33,389 nt of DNA from Bifidobacterium breve (GTDB taxonomy: Bacteria; Actinomycetota; Thermoleophilia; Solirubrobacterales; Solirubrobacteraceae): NCBI GenBank assembly GCA_945881845.1, contig CAMCVN010000020.1, positions 1-33,389 on the forward strand. The letters run 5' to 3'. Position 1 is the first letter of the stretch. Every line of letters starts with the position of its first letter. The notes below the pieces were generated by a model. That model was not told where the DNA came from. It saw nothing but the letters and a program-made list of their open reading frames with translations, and made no database searches. Both the position numbers and the translations under genes were made by a program. Below, piece after piece: positions 32,002 through 33,389 of this stretch.

Positions 32002-33389
32002 ATGAGCAAGACAACCGAATCCACTGTCAGCACTACCTGCGGCTACTGCGGCGTTGGTTGCCGCCTCGAGGTTCACCCGCAGGACGGCGTGATCGCCTCG
32101 ATCAGCCCGGCAATGGACGGCCCCGCCAACAAGGGCCACACCTGCCTCAAAGGTCGCTTTGCGCACCAGTTCACGCGCTCCGACGAGCGGCTAACCACGC
32201 CGCTGATCCGCGACGGTGACGGCTTTCGTGAAGCAACATGGGATGAGGCCTTCGAACGGATCGTCTCCGAGTTCACGCGGATCAAGAGCGAGCACGGCCC
32301 TGACGCAATCGCCGGCCTCGCCTCCTCGCGCGCCACGAATGAAGATTGCTGGGCGATGCAGCGGCTGATGCGCGCCGCCGTCGGCACCAACAACATCGAC
32401 AACTGCTCGCGCGTCTGCCACTCGCCAACATCGTTCGCGCTGCGCCGCTGCTTCGGCTACTCCGGCGCAACCGGCACCTTCAATGACATCGAGGCTGCTG
32501 ACGCGGCAATCCTGATCGGCGCCAACGCCACTGAAGGCCACCCGGTCGTCGGCGCGCGGATCAAGCAGGCCGCGATCAACGGGATGAAGCTCGTCACCGT
32601 TGACCCGCGCCGGATTGAGCTGGCCGACTACGCCGAGCTGCACTGCTCAATGCGCCCCGGCACGAACGCCGCCGTGATCCTCGGGATCGCCAATGTCGTG
32701 ATGACCGAAGGCCTGACCGACGAGAAGTTCATCGCCGAGCGGACCGAAGGCTACGAGGAGTTCGCCGCGCTGCTGGCCGAGTACCCGCCGGAGGAGTCCG
32801 AGCGGATCACAGGCATCCCCGCCGACGACATCCGCGCAGCCGCACGGATCTACGCGACGGCCGAGAACGCCTGCCTGATCTGGGGCCTTGGCGTGACCGA
32901 GCAGCGCTACGGCTCCGAAGTAGTGCAGCTGATGTGCGGCCTGGCGATGATGACCGGCAAGGTTGGCCGCCTTGGCTCAGCACTGCTGCCGCTACGCGGA
33001 CAGAACAACGTTCAGGGCTCATCCGACATGGGCGCTCTCCCCGACACCTACTCCGGCTACCGCCCAGTCAGCGATGAGGCCGTAGCGACGATGTTCGAAG
33101 AGCGCTGGGGCACGAGCCTCTCGCGTGAGAAGGGGCTGACAATCCCGAAGATGTTCGATGCGGCAGTCGCCGGCGATCTGAAGTCAATGTTCATCTTCGG
33201 CGAGGACGTCGCCCAGACCGACCCAAATACGACGCACGTGATCCACGCGCTCGAATCGCTCGAGTTCCTTGTCTGCCAGGACATCTTCATGACGGAGACG
33301 ACGAAGTACGCCGACGTGATTCTTCCTGCCTCAGCTTTCCTTGAGAAGGAAGGCACCTTCATCAACGCCGAGCGGCGGATTCAGCTCGT
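32002..33389 (+). CDS. fdhF: Molybdopterin-dependent formate dehydrogenase alpha subunit (3' end outside window)
   Basis: The frame is open from ATG 32002 to the end of the window (462 codons) and continues beyond it. AGGGGA eight bases upstream fixes the start. The N terminus has the [4Fe-4S] motif CGYCGVGC...HTCLKGRF, then typical MoCo domains (ATWDEAFERIVSEF, GANATEGHPVVGARIKQA, VTVDPRR, GQNNVQGSSDMG, DVILPASAFLEKEGTF). Residue 139 in NCSRVCHSPTSF is Cys where E. coli FdhF has selenocysteine, so this is a Cys-type enzyme with no need for SECIS. The 4Fe-4S/NuoG-like extension found in FdsA is absent and supplied by the preceding gene. It oxidises formate to CO2 (or the reverse) with NAD+ through the two upstream subunits. 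Confidence 0.92.
   Translation, partial: MSKTTESTVSTTCGYCGVGCRLEVHPQDGVIASISPAMDGPANKGHTCLKGRFAHQFTRSDERLTTPLIRDGDGFREATWDEAFERIVSEFTRIKSEHGPDAIAGLASSRATNEDCWAMQRLMRAAVGTNNIDNCSRVCHSPTSFALRRCFGYSGATGTFNDIEAADAAILIGANATEGHPVVGARIKQAAINGMKLVTVDPRRIELADYAELHCSMRPGTNAAVILGIANVVMTEGLTDEKFIAERTEGYEEFAALLAEYPPEESERITGIPADDIRAAARIYATAENACLIWGLGVTEQRYGSEVVQLMCGLAMMTGKVGRLGSALLPLRGQNNVQGSSDMGALPDTYSGYRPVSDEAVATMFEERWGTSLSREKGLTIPKMFDAAVAGDLKSMFIFGEDVAQTDPNTTHVIHALESLEFLVCQDIFMTETTKYADVILPASAFLEKEGTFINAERRIQL

Overview
The window is GC-rich, gene-dense chromosomal DNA of an actinobacterium-like organism. The phylum is inferred from base composition, frequent GTG starts, tRNA genes without an encoded CCA, several starts lacking a Shine-Dalgarno site but sitting just downstream of a TANNNT box, and the gene repertoire. 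A Thermoleophilia/Solirubrobacterales origin fits but cannot be proven from this sequence.

Layout. 1-4.4 kb: end of a CtaG-like membrane protein; an overlapping APH-kinase/HAD-hydrolase pair resembling the N-terminal half of ACAD10; an overlapping SixA phosphatase/Nudix pair; and a secreted PI-PLC-like phosphodiesterase. 4.5-7.9 kb: tRNA-Ser(GGA), DedA, M29 aminopeptidase, a Bax-inhibitor-1-like membrane protein and MsrA. 7.9-10.2 kb: three tandem secreted proteins built from seven copies of an unrecognised two-cysteine module of about 80 residues. 10.2-14.5 kb: an SDR, a divergent EgtD-like methyltransferase converging on a divergent DHPS-like protein, a lipoprotein and an aldose-1-epimerase-like protein. 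14.6-17.0 kb: an MBOAT O-acyltransferase plus a membrane-anchored SGNH protein, a likely envelope or polysaccharide acylation pair. 17.1-21.8 kb: acyl-CoA synthetase, CrtC/AttH-like protein, MDR oxidoreductase, an orphan C-terminal coding stub and an SDR, suggesting lipid or isoprenoid metabolism. 21.9-29.3 kb: three large secreted beta-propeller proteins on the minus strand. 29.4-33.4 kb: tRNA-Ser(CGA), then a three-gene NAD-linked formate dehydrogenase operon that runs off the end.

The most unusual region is 24.6-29.5 kb. The 3' half of tRNA-Ser(CGA) occurs three times in the same orientation: once in the intact tRNA and twice as 56-61 bp perfect remnants. Each copy lies just upstream of one beta-propeller gene. 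The two remnants are followed by the same conserved hairpin and the same pair of TGGGAACG repeats. This looks like serial single-gene insertions, or tandem cassettes, at a tRNA attachment site. No recombinase is visible in the window. The propellers share signal peptides and blade repeats but differ in their C-terminal modules.
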